From NCBI GenBank assembly GCA_022560555.1, contig JADFSZ010000081.1, positions 1 through 7,726 of the forward strand: a stretch of 7,726 nucleotides of DNA, given 5' to 3'. The notes under the pieces are model-generated. The model did not search any database. It saw only the letters and a list, made by a program, of their open reading frames with translations, and had not been told where the DNA came from. The stretch's first letter is position 1. Every line of letters begins with the position of its first letter. Of this stretch, positions 1 through 5,969 are shown piece after piece. A program made the position numbers and the translations under genes. Source of the DNA: PVC group bacterium. Lineage in GTDB: Bacteria > GCA-001730085 > JADFSZ01.

Positions 1-688
1 GTATAATGATTTGTATATTCGCAGCACTGTCGCTGTCGATTCATTTTCAGTAAGAGTCACGGTGAATTCTTCAAATTGCATCTATGACATTACCGATAAA
101 TTGACCGGTGTGACTGCTACAAAAGTTGATCATTATACTTGGGATATCTATTCCACTTCTGACTTTGATACTCTGGAGGCAGGTGGATCATTGATTAAGA
201 TTTGTCGAGTTGAAGAAGGTCACAAAGATGGTTGTGGTGGGACTCCTCACTTAGTGACCATGGGTTTTGCATTAAGTACTCCGAAAATGTGGGATACCCT
301 AGGTACTGAACATTTTGTTGCCCTTGATGTAACGAGCTCACAAGCAAGATGTGGCGTTGCCATTTTGCCATGTGGCGACTGTATGGGGTCCCCTCCGAGA
401 AAACAGAGTGATGAGCCCAATTTGCCAAAAGAATTTGCTCTTCACCAGAATTATCCAAATCCATTCAATCCGACTACGACAATTTCATTTGACTTACCAA
501 TCGCAACTGATTATAAGTTGATCATTTACAATGTCTTGGGTCAAGAAGTCAAAAGCTTCGCTGGACATGGTCAGGCAGGTACAGTTAATGTAGACTGGGA
601 TGCCAATGACTATTCAAGTGGGTTATACTTTTATAAACTTGAAGCTGGTGACTTTACAGACAAAAAGAAAATGCTGTTAATTAAGTAG
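1..688 (+). CDS. C-terminal part of a secreted protein with a type IX secretion (T9SS type A) sorting domain; 5' end outside window
   Basis: The reading frame is open from base 2, so the TTG at 11 is probably not the true start and the N-terminus lies upstream of the window. Numbered from that TTG, residues 138-225 form a classic T9SS C-terminal sorting domain. It has a QNYPNPFNPTT motif, then an ISFDLP strand, IYNVLGQEV, a W-D segment, SSGLYFYKLEAG and a basic KKKMLLIK end. In this family the domain directs a Sec-exported protein through the outer membrane T9SS and is then cleaved. The roughly 135 residues before it are beta-rich and carry several cysteines (for example KICRVEEG, DGCGG, ARCG, PCGDC). 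I do not recognise that domain, so the protein's activity is unknown. The gene is convergent with the 677-1093 gene and their 3' ends overlap by 12 bases. No other protein in the window has this sorting domain. Confidence 0.88.
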   Translation, partial: YNDLYIRSTVAVDSFSVRVTVNSSNCIYDITDKLTGVTATKVDHYTWDIYSTSDFDTLEAGGSLIKICRVEEGHKDGCGGTPHLVTMGFALSTPKMWDTLGTEHFVALDVTSSQARCGVAILPCGDCMGSPPRKQSDEPNLPKEFALHQNYPNPFNPTTTISFDLPIATDYKLIIYNVLGQEVKSFAGHGQAGTVNVDWDANDYSSGLYFYKLEAGDFTDKKKMLLIK

Positions 689-1093
689 TTCAAGTGAACA
701 TATAGCTTTGAAGGTATCGCATGATTGCATAAGTGTGAGCCAACGAGATTCATGTAACCTATATATCCTAAGAGTTTCATCATACTTCTGTACACCCTTA
801 GACTCTTCAGCCATAGCTTTCGCAAAATCATTAGCTAACCTCTGTTGTTTATAAAATATAAATCTATTTCTATACCTTTTATTTCTTCTAGCTTCCACAT
901 TTTTTATGCTTGCCTGTATAAAACCAACCTTATTCATACAGAATACATAATTCTCACCCCAATATGCATGACAAGCTCTTAAATCATTAACAGATAATTC
1001 AGTTATATCTTGTGGTAAACGAAACTTTTCATCATCAAAATAATGGAATACATCTATAATACCATCTGCGATTGATACTTTGTTTTTAGACAT
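677..1093 (-). CDS. Hypothetical 138-residue protein, possibly phage-derived
   Basis: I do not recognise this protein with confidence. It is soluble, with no signal peptide or membrane segment. Residues 1-45 include FDDEKFRLPQDI and LSVNDLRACHAYWGE. Residues 55-138 look like long charged helices with a basic cluster (EARRNKRYRNR, 67-77) and a terminal helix, SRWLTLMQSCDTFKAICSLE (116-135). Size and helix pattern recall small phage recombination-mediator proteins such as T4 UvsY (137 residues, with a Y-W-x-x-LL-x-x-C-x-x-x-L-x-AI-x-S helix). That is a visual resemblance only. Its ATG overlaps the last 8 bases of the upstream gene, giving likely translational coupling, and no separate Shine-Dalgarno was needed or seen. 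Base composition is very AT-rich compared with genes to the right: three 60-base lines inside or at its edge count 14, 20 and 17 G+C. Confidence 0.7.
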   Translation of the reverse strand: MSKNKVSIADGIIDVFHYFDDEKFRLPQDITELSVNDLRACHAYWGENYVFCMNKVGFIQASIKNVEARRNKRYRNRFIFYKQQRLANDFAKAMAEESKGVQKYDETLRIYRLHESRWLTLMQSCDTFKAICSLELLN

Positions 1094-1820
1094 AAGACAT
1101 ATCCAAGTCTTCAGGTTTAAGCAATGATTCTATTTCTAAAGTAGGTTTTTCTCTTCTATCGAGAATACATACAATTCTTTCTGGATGAATACCATTTTTA
1201 CTTAATGCTTCAAGAGCCATTTTAATAGCCGAACTATCTTTAGTGAAATGAACATTATTCTTTTCAAAAATTTTAGGTATTGACGTTAATACTTTCAGAT
1301 CTTTTTGCCCAAGAAGCGTCGGCCAACGAATGGTCCGCTCTTTTTTGTCCACAACACCAGGCAAACCCAATCCGATTCCAATAATATGTTCCTTCTCAAT
1401 TTTCGATGTTTTCAGGAGTTCATCAACCGCCTCCGTCATCTCTGTGATCGTTTCCTCATTATTCTCAAGAGATTTTCTATCTTTTTTCACTTCATGAACT
1501 ACCTCCAGCGTGATGTTAACAAGGACGACAACGATGTTATACATATTCAGCCCGAGACCAATAACATATCCGGTTTCAGAATTGAGATGAATCAGTGCCG
1601 GACGACGGCCGCCTTCGGATATATCGTGACCACGTTCTCTGACGAGATCTTTTTTAATATAGCTGTTGACATAGTTGGAGACGGTGGCCAAATTCATTTG
1701 AACGGCTTGGGCAATATCGGCCTTTGATATCGGCTGAAGTTTGCGTATCGAATCCATTATAAATAAATTTCGCCTTTGACGTTCGGTAAGCGGCTCATCT
1801 TGATAGAGAATATTTTTCAT
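1086..1820 (-). CDS. Chimeric ROK-type regulator: intact wHTH and N-lobe, kinase C-lobe replaced by a phosphoribosyltransferase-like tail
   Basis: Residues 1-170 align without gaps to the full-length ROK protein encoded at 1859-3079. Shared features are the MKNI start, a winged-helix domain (about 15-65, ADIAQAVQMNLATVSNYV), SEGGRRP (68-74), GYVIGLGLN (84-92), GIGLGLPGVVD (148-158) and ERTIRWP (161-167). Similarity fades by about residue 190. The ROK catalytic ENDA motif, the GELG sugar-contact segment and the whole C-lobe are missing; the protein is 244 residues, where relatives have about 400. The tail, SSAIKMALEAL (196-206), IVCILDRRE (216-224) and ESLLKPEDL (231-239), resembles the end of orotate phosphoribosyltransferases (SSxxxAIEALxxxG, VDREEG, SLLTxxDL). 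It lacks their acidic PRPP-binding loop. A heavily decayed ROK C-lobe is the alternative. DNA binding may survive, but sugar sensing as in normal ROK proteins should not. The gene starts 38 bases after the stop of the other ROK gene and has no clear Shine-Dalgarno. Confidence 0.75.
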   Translation of the reverse strand: MKNILYQDEPLTERQRRNLFIMDSIRKLQPISKADIAQAVQMNLATVSNYVNSYIKKDLVRERGHDISEGGRRPALIHLNSETGYVIGLGLNMYNIVVVLVNITLEVVHEVKKDRKSLENNEETITEMTEAVDELLKTSKIEKEHIIGIGLGLPGVVDKKERTIRWPTLLGQKDLKVLTSIPKIFEKNNVHFTKDSSAIKMALEALSKNGIHPERIVCILDRREKPTLEIESLLKPEDLDMSYV

Positions 1821-1858
1821 AATACATTTTACGTTCTTTTAGCTCTCTTAATTTTGTA

Positions 1859-3079
1859 TTACGATTTCATAAAAATATTTTGCGAAACAACGCATGACAC
1901 GCCTAAAGCAACAGCCTTTTCGGCAAACTGAGCGGGGACGATCCTCAGAACTCTGTTCACTTCATCAATTGTCCATTTTTTCACGGTGGTCTTGATAGCA
2001 TCCATGAGAAGAGAACCGGCCGCCTCCAATCCACCGCCGATAACAACGATTTCCGGATTAAGCAAATTTACGAGAAAAGCAATTTTACGCCCAAGATTTA
2101 TACCCCCATTCTCAACGAGACTTTGAGAAAGCTCATCCCCGTTTTTTGCGGACTGAAAAATGTCATTGAGCGTCAAACTATTGATATCCTTTTTAGCCTT
2201 TTCGGACAAACTCCACGACACATTATCTTTCGCGACCCTTTTGGCTTGATCCAGGATTCCTATATCCATATTCCAACGTCCCAACCCATAGGCTTCCTCT
2301 TGAAGCTCATCCATGGATTCTTCCGAAAGATTCGCTATTCCCAATTCTCCCGCACATCCGGATGATCCATGAAAGATTTGCCCGTTGATAATGATGCCGC
2401 ATCCTACACCAGAAAACATATAGAGCATGTTTTTCACATCCGACTGAAACCCAAGCCATTTTTCACCAAAAACAGCCGACGTCGCGTCATTCTCAACTGT
2501 CGTCGGAATATCGAATTTTTTTCGAAACATATCCTCGACAGAAACCGTGACCATAATGTCTTCGGTTCCTAATTTGCCCGGCCACCGAATTGTCCTCTCT
2601 CTTTCATCAATAATTCCCGGCAATCCGATACCGATTCCGAGGATTTTATCCCGGCTGACGTCTGTGTCCTTAATAAGCTCATCAACAATTTCCATCATGA
2701 CATAGAGACATTCCTCGCTGTTTTCTAAAGATGGCTTGTCGCGACGAACTTCTTTGATGATCTCCACACTCAAATTGGTTATCACGCCGACAATATCCTC
2801 CATATTCAGCCCTAATCCAATGATGTATCCTGAGTTAGGATTTAGTTCGATCAGCATAGGACGGCGGCCGCCTTCGGACACGTCATACCCTTTTTCGAAA
2901 ACCATTTTTTGCTCAATATAATGATTCACGTAATTCGTAATCGTTACAATGTTCAGTCCCACATTTTTTGAAATCTCCGTTTTTGTGATAGGGCCCTCTT
3001 TTCTGATGGTCTCCAGAATCGCAAGGTTTTTGCGTTCTCTGTCTGTCAGAATTTTGTCCTTATATACGATGTTTTTCAT
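1859..3079 (-). CDS. ROK-family transcriptional regulator (NagC/Mlc/XylR type)
   Basis: Predicted DNA-binding repressor that senses a sugar or sugar phosphate, 406 residues, a normal length for the family. A winged-helix HTH lies at about 15-65 (ITKTEISKNVGLNIVTITNYV), followed by SEGGRRP (68-74), a common linker in ROK regulators. The sugar-kinase-fold part has GIGIGLPGIID (148-158), ENDATSAVFGE (196-206, with the family catalytic Asp at 198), GVGCGIIINGQIFHG (224-238), AGELG (243-247) and NPEIVVIGGG (341-350). Two usual motifs are changed. The ATP-binding DxGGT near the N-terminus reads GLGLNMED (88-95), as expected for regulators without kinase activity. The zinc site (His after GE-x-G, then CxCGxxGCxE) is absent, with GIANLSEES following GELG. 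The start is fixed by AAAAGGAG at 3095-3088. It overlaps the glycosidase-like gene by ATGA, so it most likely regulates the sugar locus upstream in the same transcript. Confidence 0.92.
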   Translation of the reverse strand: MKNIVYKDKILTDRERKNLAILETIRKEGPITKTEISKNVGLNIVTITNYVNHYIEQKMVFEKGYDVSEGGRRPMLIELNPNSGYIIGLGLNMEDIVGVITNLSVEIIKEVRRDKPSLENSEECLYVMMEIVDELIKDTDVSRDKILGIGIGLPGIIDERERTIRWPGKLGTEDIMVTVSVEDMFRKKFDIPTTVENDATSAVFGEKWLGFQSDVKNMLYMFSGVGCGIIINGQIFHGSSGCAGELGIANLSEESMDELQEEAYGLGRWNMDIGILDQAKRVAKDNVSWSLSEKAKKDINSLTLNDIFQSAKNGDELSQSLVENGGINLGRKIAFLVNLLNPEIVVIGGGLEAAGSLLMDAIKTTVKKWTIDEVNRVLRIVPAQFAEKAVALGVSCVVSQNIFMKS

Positions 3080-4998
3080 GGCGAAAGCTCCTTTTGATTA
3101 ATTTGTTCGAGAGTTGCATTCCCGGAGGCCTGTTGCTTTTTGCCCTTCAAAACGATATCGTCCAGACCTAAAATACTTTTTGTTGAGGTCTTCGAAGTCA
3201 CCTCAAACGCTATGCCGATAATAGCGTCCGTATCAAACACATTGTTTCCGTAAGTAACTCCATCGTTACGATCTCTGGAGAAATCATCCGGCAAACGGAA
3301 TGTGTATGAATTCCATTTTACATCTCTGGCAAATATCGGAATTTCATACATTTCCCCTTCCTTGTCCTTTACTTTAATTTTTAGAACATTTGATGATCCG
3401 TCTCCTAAAAACCGGACAGTAAAATTTTCAAATGGACTCCAATCCTGCTCAATCATGAATTTTCTTTCAATTTTTCCCATCGCGATACGTGTATCCGTCT
3501 CGGGTGTGAAGATGATTTGCATATAATCATTTCCGTCTTCTTGATTGATCCATTTTTTCTCAATCTCGGCCTTCTGAGAAATTTTATATTCATCCCAGTA
3601 AGCGGTCTCAAACTTAATATGTGTCGTTTCAAAATCATCCACAATCGGGACGAAATGAAAATCGGGTTCATAATTTAAGGAGGCAAGCAGATTATTCGCG
3701 GGAGACAATTTCTGATCCATGCAAAACGGGTTAAATTGATTTTTCGCGAAAATAAACCACGAAGTTCCCGCGACGGACAAAGGACGATCCTGCATCAGCC
3801 AGCTGCCGAACACCGGTGTCCCTTCGTTCGTGGCATAAGGCAGTCCTTTGGCTCCCTTATGTTTTTCGCTTTTTGTTTCGGCTTTTTTTAGTTCGCCCAG
3901 AAAATACTCGGCTTTTTTTGTTTCCCCCGCAACAAACAGGGCAACAACCATATGCCCCGTACCTTCCAGCCAGACAGCATCTTTATCCGGATAAGGACTC
4001 GTGTCATAGGCCGAGCCAAAATCAAATCCATCGATGAGGACATCATTAACTTCATAGCGATGCTGACATTGAGAGTACTTGTAGGCAAAATCAAAAGTGT
4101 TTTTATATTTTTCTCCAAGACTTAGAACCGCCCAGGATGATTGGTCTGTCGCGTAAAATTTGTTATTGCGCCCCATATTAAAGCGTGTTTGCCGGGCGTT
4201 CCACGCGTCATGCTCAAGCCAGAATTGGATATCCTTGGCGCGTTTTAGATAAAGGTCCTGATCCCATAATCTTCCGAAGTCACGCAAGGCGGCAAAACAG
4301 TCAAAATTATGCTCGGACGAAATCCAAGTCATAGGCAAGCCGTTCCCGTAATAACCGCCGATGATTCCCCCATTGATGCTTTGGAGGTGTAAAAGCCAAT
4401 CGGCAAGTTTTTTCGAAAGATCAAAATACGTCCGATCGCCTGTCTTATACGTGTAGTAGTTCAGGGCCATCAGCAGCCATCCATTGGGCCCGGCGGCCCA
4501 TGTTTCATGTTCCTTCCCGGTCCGCTCATAGGCGTCCGTAAAAGCCCGAAAATAACCAATGGTCTTTCTTTGTTTAAGCGATTGTTTGTGAAAAAAATCG
4601 AAGATACGCTTCGCGCGGGGAAAGTCATCAAAATAAGTAAAGACAAATGCGGACAGGGCTTGGTCATACACAAAACAGCTATCCCATCCTTCGTAGGATG
4701 GAACAAGTCCTGTCCCTTTCAAGCTCCAGGAAAGGAACTCCTTCAAACCGATCTCTTTGATAATTTGCCCATTTTTACCAAAATTGAAAATATCTTTTGG
4801 ATGCAAAACATTTTTGTCCTGTTGTCCCGCGAACCAAAGATAATTCAGATCTGCACTGACAAGGGGTCGGCGCGCCCTATGGAAATTCCAAAAAAGCCCA
4901 AGGTAAATAAGGGCGATGAAAAGACACACGGAAATGAATATTTTAAATACGGTTTTCGTTATGAGAGTAGAGAATATACGTTTAACATTTTTCATCAT
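3076..4998 (-). CDS. Membrane-anchored (alpha/alpha)6-barrel glycosidase-like protein with C-terminal CBM-like domain
   Basis: The protein has 640 residues. An N-terminal signal anchor (hydrophobic 16-37 after basic residues, then HRARR) places the rest outside the cytoplasmic membrane. Residues of about 85-440 have the helical pattern of six-hairpin glycosidases: EGWDSCFVYDQAL (103-115), ETWAAGPNGWLLMALNYY, a LADWLLHLQ...GGI..GYY segment, WISSEHNFD (225-233), ATDQSSWAVLSLG (around 285), VWLEGTGHM (342-350), a PYATNEGTP segment and AGTSWFIFAKNQFNPF. Conserved-looking acids D112, E229, D233 and E345 are catalytic candidates by inference only. From VDDFE (453-457) to LDDIVLKG near the C-terminus there is a beta-sandwich domain like CBM11/CIA30. 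The likely role is trimming of a periplasmic or surface glycan; the substrate is unknown, and I cannot assign a numbered GH family. No strong Shine-Dalgarno precedes the ATG; a second ATG follows immediately. It shares a 4-base overlap with the downstream ROK gene. Confidence 0.82.
   Translation of the reverse strand: MMKNVKRIFSTLITKTVFKIFISVCLFIALIYLGLFWNFHRARRPLVSADLNYLWFAGQQDKNVLHPKDIFNFGKNGQIIKEIGLKEFLSWSLKGTGLVPSYEGWDSCFVYDQALSAFVFTYFDDFPRAKRIFDFFHKQSLKQRKTIGYFRAFTDAYERTGKEHETWAAGPNGWLLMALNYYTYKTGDRTYFDLSKKLADWLLHLQSINGGIIGGYYGNGLPMTWISSEHNFDCFAALRDFGRLWDQDLYLKRAKDIQFWLEHDAWNARQTRFNMGRNNKFYATDQSSWAVLSLGEKYKNTFDFAYKYSQCQHRYEVNDVLIDGFDFGSAYDTSPYPDKDAVWLEGTGHMVVALFVAGETKKAEYFLGELKKAETKSEKHKGAKGLPYATNEGTPVFGSWLMQDRPLSVAGTSWFIFAKNQFNPFCMDQKLSPANNLLASLNYEPDFHFVPIVDDFETTHIKFETAYWDEYKISQKAEIEKKWINQEDGNDYMQIIFTPETDTRIAMGKIERKFMIEQDWSPFENFTVRFLGDGSSNVLKIKVKDKEGEMYEIPIFARDVKWNSYTFRLPDDFSRDRNDGVTYGNNVFDTDAIIGIAFEVTSKTSTKSILGLDDIVLKGKKQQASGNATLEQINQKELSP
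3088..3095 (-). promoter_or_regulatory. Shine-Dalgarno of the full-length ROK gene, inside the end of the upstream gene
   Basis: On the minus strand AAAAGGAG sits 8 bases before the ATG at 3079. It lies within the last codons of the glycosidase-like gene, whose TGA overlaps that ATG. This fixes the ROK start and makes coupled translation of the two genes very likely. Confidence 0.8.
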
Positions 4999-5007
4999 TT
5001 AAAAAAA

Positions 5008-5050
5008 GGACCCTGATCTGATCTTTTAGTCTCTAGACTCTGGTTTCTAG
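5008..5050 (-). repeat. Degenerate 7-base tandem repeat (CTAGAGA type), block A
   Basis: Read on the minus strand from 5050, the bases fall into consecutive 7-mers: CTAGAAA, CCAGAGT, CTAGAGA, CTAAAAG, ATCAGAT, CAGGGTC. The block lies just upstream of the glycosidase-like gene start. Similar period-7 blocks with other unit sequences occur at 5126-5167, 5189-5224 and 7191-7212. Confidence 0.55.
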
Positions 5051-5119
5051 CGAATGAGGTAGCCCGGGATGTTAATCTTCGGGATGCCGAAGAACTTCCT
5101 GAGAAGCGAGCTTCATTCG
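5051..5119. repeat. Compound palindromic element, REP-like
   Basis: The outer arms CGAATGA (5051-5057) and TCATTCG (5113-5119) are perfect inverted repeats. Between them lies a perfect hairpin, TCTTCGG (5076-5082) with CCGAAGA (5087-5093) around a GATG loop, and a smaller one, CTTC/GAAG (5095-5098 with 5103-5106). The element contains CCCGGG at 5063-5068. It sits between two different period-7 repeat blocks in the spacer between the 5222-5893 gene and the 3076-4998 gene. The form suggests a dispersed intergenic palindromic unit. There is no T-tract after the hairpin on either strand, so it is not a standard terminator. Confidence 0.6.
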
Positions 5120-5125
5120 GCATAT

Positions 5126-5167
5126 TTTCTTGCTTCTGTCTTCTGTCTTTTATCTTCTAGCCTCTAG
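5126..5167 (-). repeat. Degenerate 7-base tandem repeat (ACAGAAG type), block B
   Basis: On the plus strand the 7-mers run TTTCTTG, CTTCTGT, CTTCTGT, CTTTTAT, CTTCTAG, CCTCTAG without gaps from 5126. Two adjacent copies are identical. It flanks the palindromic element on the side opposite to block A. Confidence 0.7.
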
Positions 5168-5188
5168 TTTTTTTACCTTGATTTTCCC

Positions 5189-5224
5189 AAATTACGATTT
5201 ACCATTTACGATTTACGGTCTTTA
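5189..5224 (-). repeat. 7-base tandem repeat (GTAAATC type), block C, running into a stop codon
   Basis: On the plus strand the units are AAATTAC (5189-5195), GATTTAC (5196-5202), CATTTAC (5203-5209) and GATTTAC (5210-5216), then GGTCTTTACGG. On the minus strand the last unit supplies the TAA stop of the 5222-5893 gene. A related pair of CATTTAC units at 7276-7282 and 7293-7299 contains the TAA of the sugar-binding protein gene. Confidence 0.75.
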
Positions 5225-5893
5225 CGGTGCCGTCGAAAATACAAAATCATCAATATATAGAATAGCCCCGGGCTTGTTTTTCAAACTTTTATCAAAAGTG
5301 ATAGACACAGATACAAGTTTGTCTAAATCCACTTTTTTGCTGACAGGACCAAGGGGAATTTTTATTTTTTTCCAAGATTTTGTTGCTTTGGACGCTTTTG
5401 ATTTATATTGCGGAAGATAACTTTCTGCATACATATCACGGAATGAAACAGTGATCGTTTCTCCTCCTTTTTCTCCTTTGAGCCAAAATGTGAGATATTT
5501 AAACTCTGACACATCCAATGGTTTGACTTGTACCGGTTCTCTCGCTTCATCCAAGGCAGGGCCAAGCTGTATCGAAAAACTCCCCCACTCCATATTTTTC
5601 CCAAGCCCCATCGCGTGAACCAAACGATAAGAGGCTTTTCCCTTGTGAATATTTTTGGACTTAAAATTCTTAGTATCCTTAATGGATTTATCGTAGAACC
5701 ATGAGTAGGGATTTTCTGTCGCGTTCCAATCGGGTTCTAAGGATCCATAGGATCCATTTTCCCCTTGAACGTTGTTTTCCCAAACTTCGAAATCAGCGAC
5801 AACGAGAGTATTCGACGCCCAAGCAGGACAGACCCCGAACAATAAAAATATGAGAAAGACCGCTTTCAGATTTTTCATAAGCATGACATACAT
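5222..5893 (-). CDS. Secreted carbohydrate-binding-like protein (CBM11/CIA30-like), paralog of the 5970-6668 product
   Basis: Exported beta-sandwich protein, 223 residues from the first ATG. The ATG at 5878 gives a more typical signal peptide start (MKNLKAVFLIFLLFG) and removes five residues; neither start has a strong Shine-Dalgarno, so the start is uncertain. The hydrophobic segment ends at AWA, a likely signal peptidase I site. The Cys before it does not form a proper lipobox. The mature part begins VVADFE, followed by YGSLEPDW, YSWFYD, KASYRLV, EWGSFSIQLG, YLTFWLKGEKGGE, SWKKIKIPLG and IDDFVF. This strand pattern is typical of galactose-binding-like CBM11/CIA30 domains. It matches the neighbouring 5970-6668 product over its whole length, so the pair arose by tandem duplication. 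Probable role: glycan binding in the periplasm or at the surface for the same sugar locus. Ligand unknown. Confidence 0.85.
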   Translation of the reverse strand: MYVMLMKNLKAVFLIFLLFGVCPAWASNTLVVADFEVWENNVQGENGSYGSLEPDWNATENPYSWFYDKSIKDTKNFKSKNIHKGKASYRLVHAMGLGKNMEWGSFSIQLGPALDEAREPVQVKPLDVSEFKYLTFWLKGEKGGETITVSFRDMYAESYLPQYKSKASKATKSWKKIKIPLGPVSKKVDLDKLVSVSITFDKSLKNKPGAILYIDDFVFSTAP

Positions 5894-5913
5894 CTTTTAT
5901 ACGCGGTGTACCC

Positions 5914-5941
5914 GGTTCCGTGACAGATTTTTCACGGAACC
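5914..5941. other. Strong hairpin between the two paralogous secreted-protein genes
   Basis: GGTTCCGTGA (5914-5923) and TCACGGAACC (5932-5941) form a perfect 10-bp stem with an 8-base loop. It lies in the 76-base gap between the stop at 5970 and the next start at 5893. On the minus strand it is followed by GGGTACACCGCG with no T-run, so it is not a canonical intrinsic terminator. It more likely protects the 3' end of the first paralog's mRNA or dampens read-through, so that the first paralog would be made in larger amounts. That role is inferred. Confidence 0.7.
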
Positions 5942-5969
5942 AGCCTAAACAATTGAAATGCATCAAACC

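Noticed and set aside
1086-1250. Functional phosphoribosyltransferase
   Set aside because: Only the last 50 or so residues of such a fold are suggested; the PRPP-binding acidic loop is missing, so no catalytic call is made.
1305-1727. 140-residue open frame on the plus strand
   Set aside because: It is the antisense of the conserved ROK N-lobe in the chimeric gene and has no recognisable motif.
4507-5016. 169-residue open frame on the plus strand
   Set aside because: It is antisense to the N-terminal part of the glycosidase-like gene, which has a signal anchor and recognisable motifs; no domain is visible in the antisense frame.
4995-5123. Real 41-residue gene
   Set aside because: Most of it lies in a palindromic repeat and it has no ribosome site or recognisable motif; kept only as part of a finding.
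5008-5224. CRISPR array
   Set aside because: The units are 7 bases long, contiguous and degenerate, with no spacers and no cas genes nearby.
5914-5941. Intrinsic terminator
   Set aside because: The stem is excellent, but neither strand has a T-run after it, so it was listed as a hairpin of unknown role.
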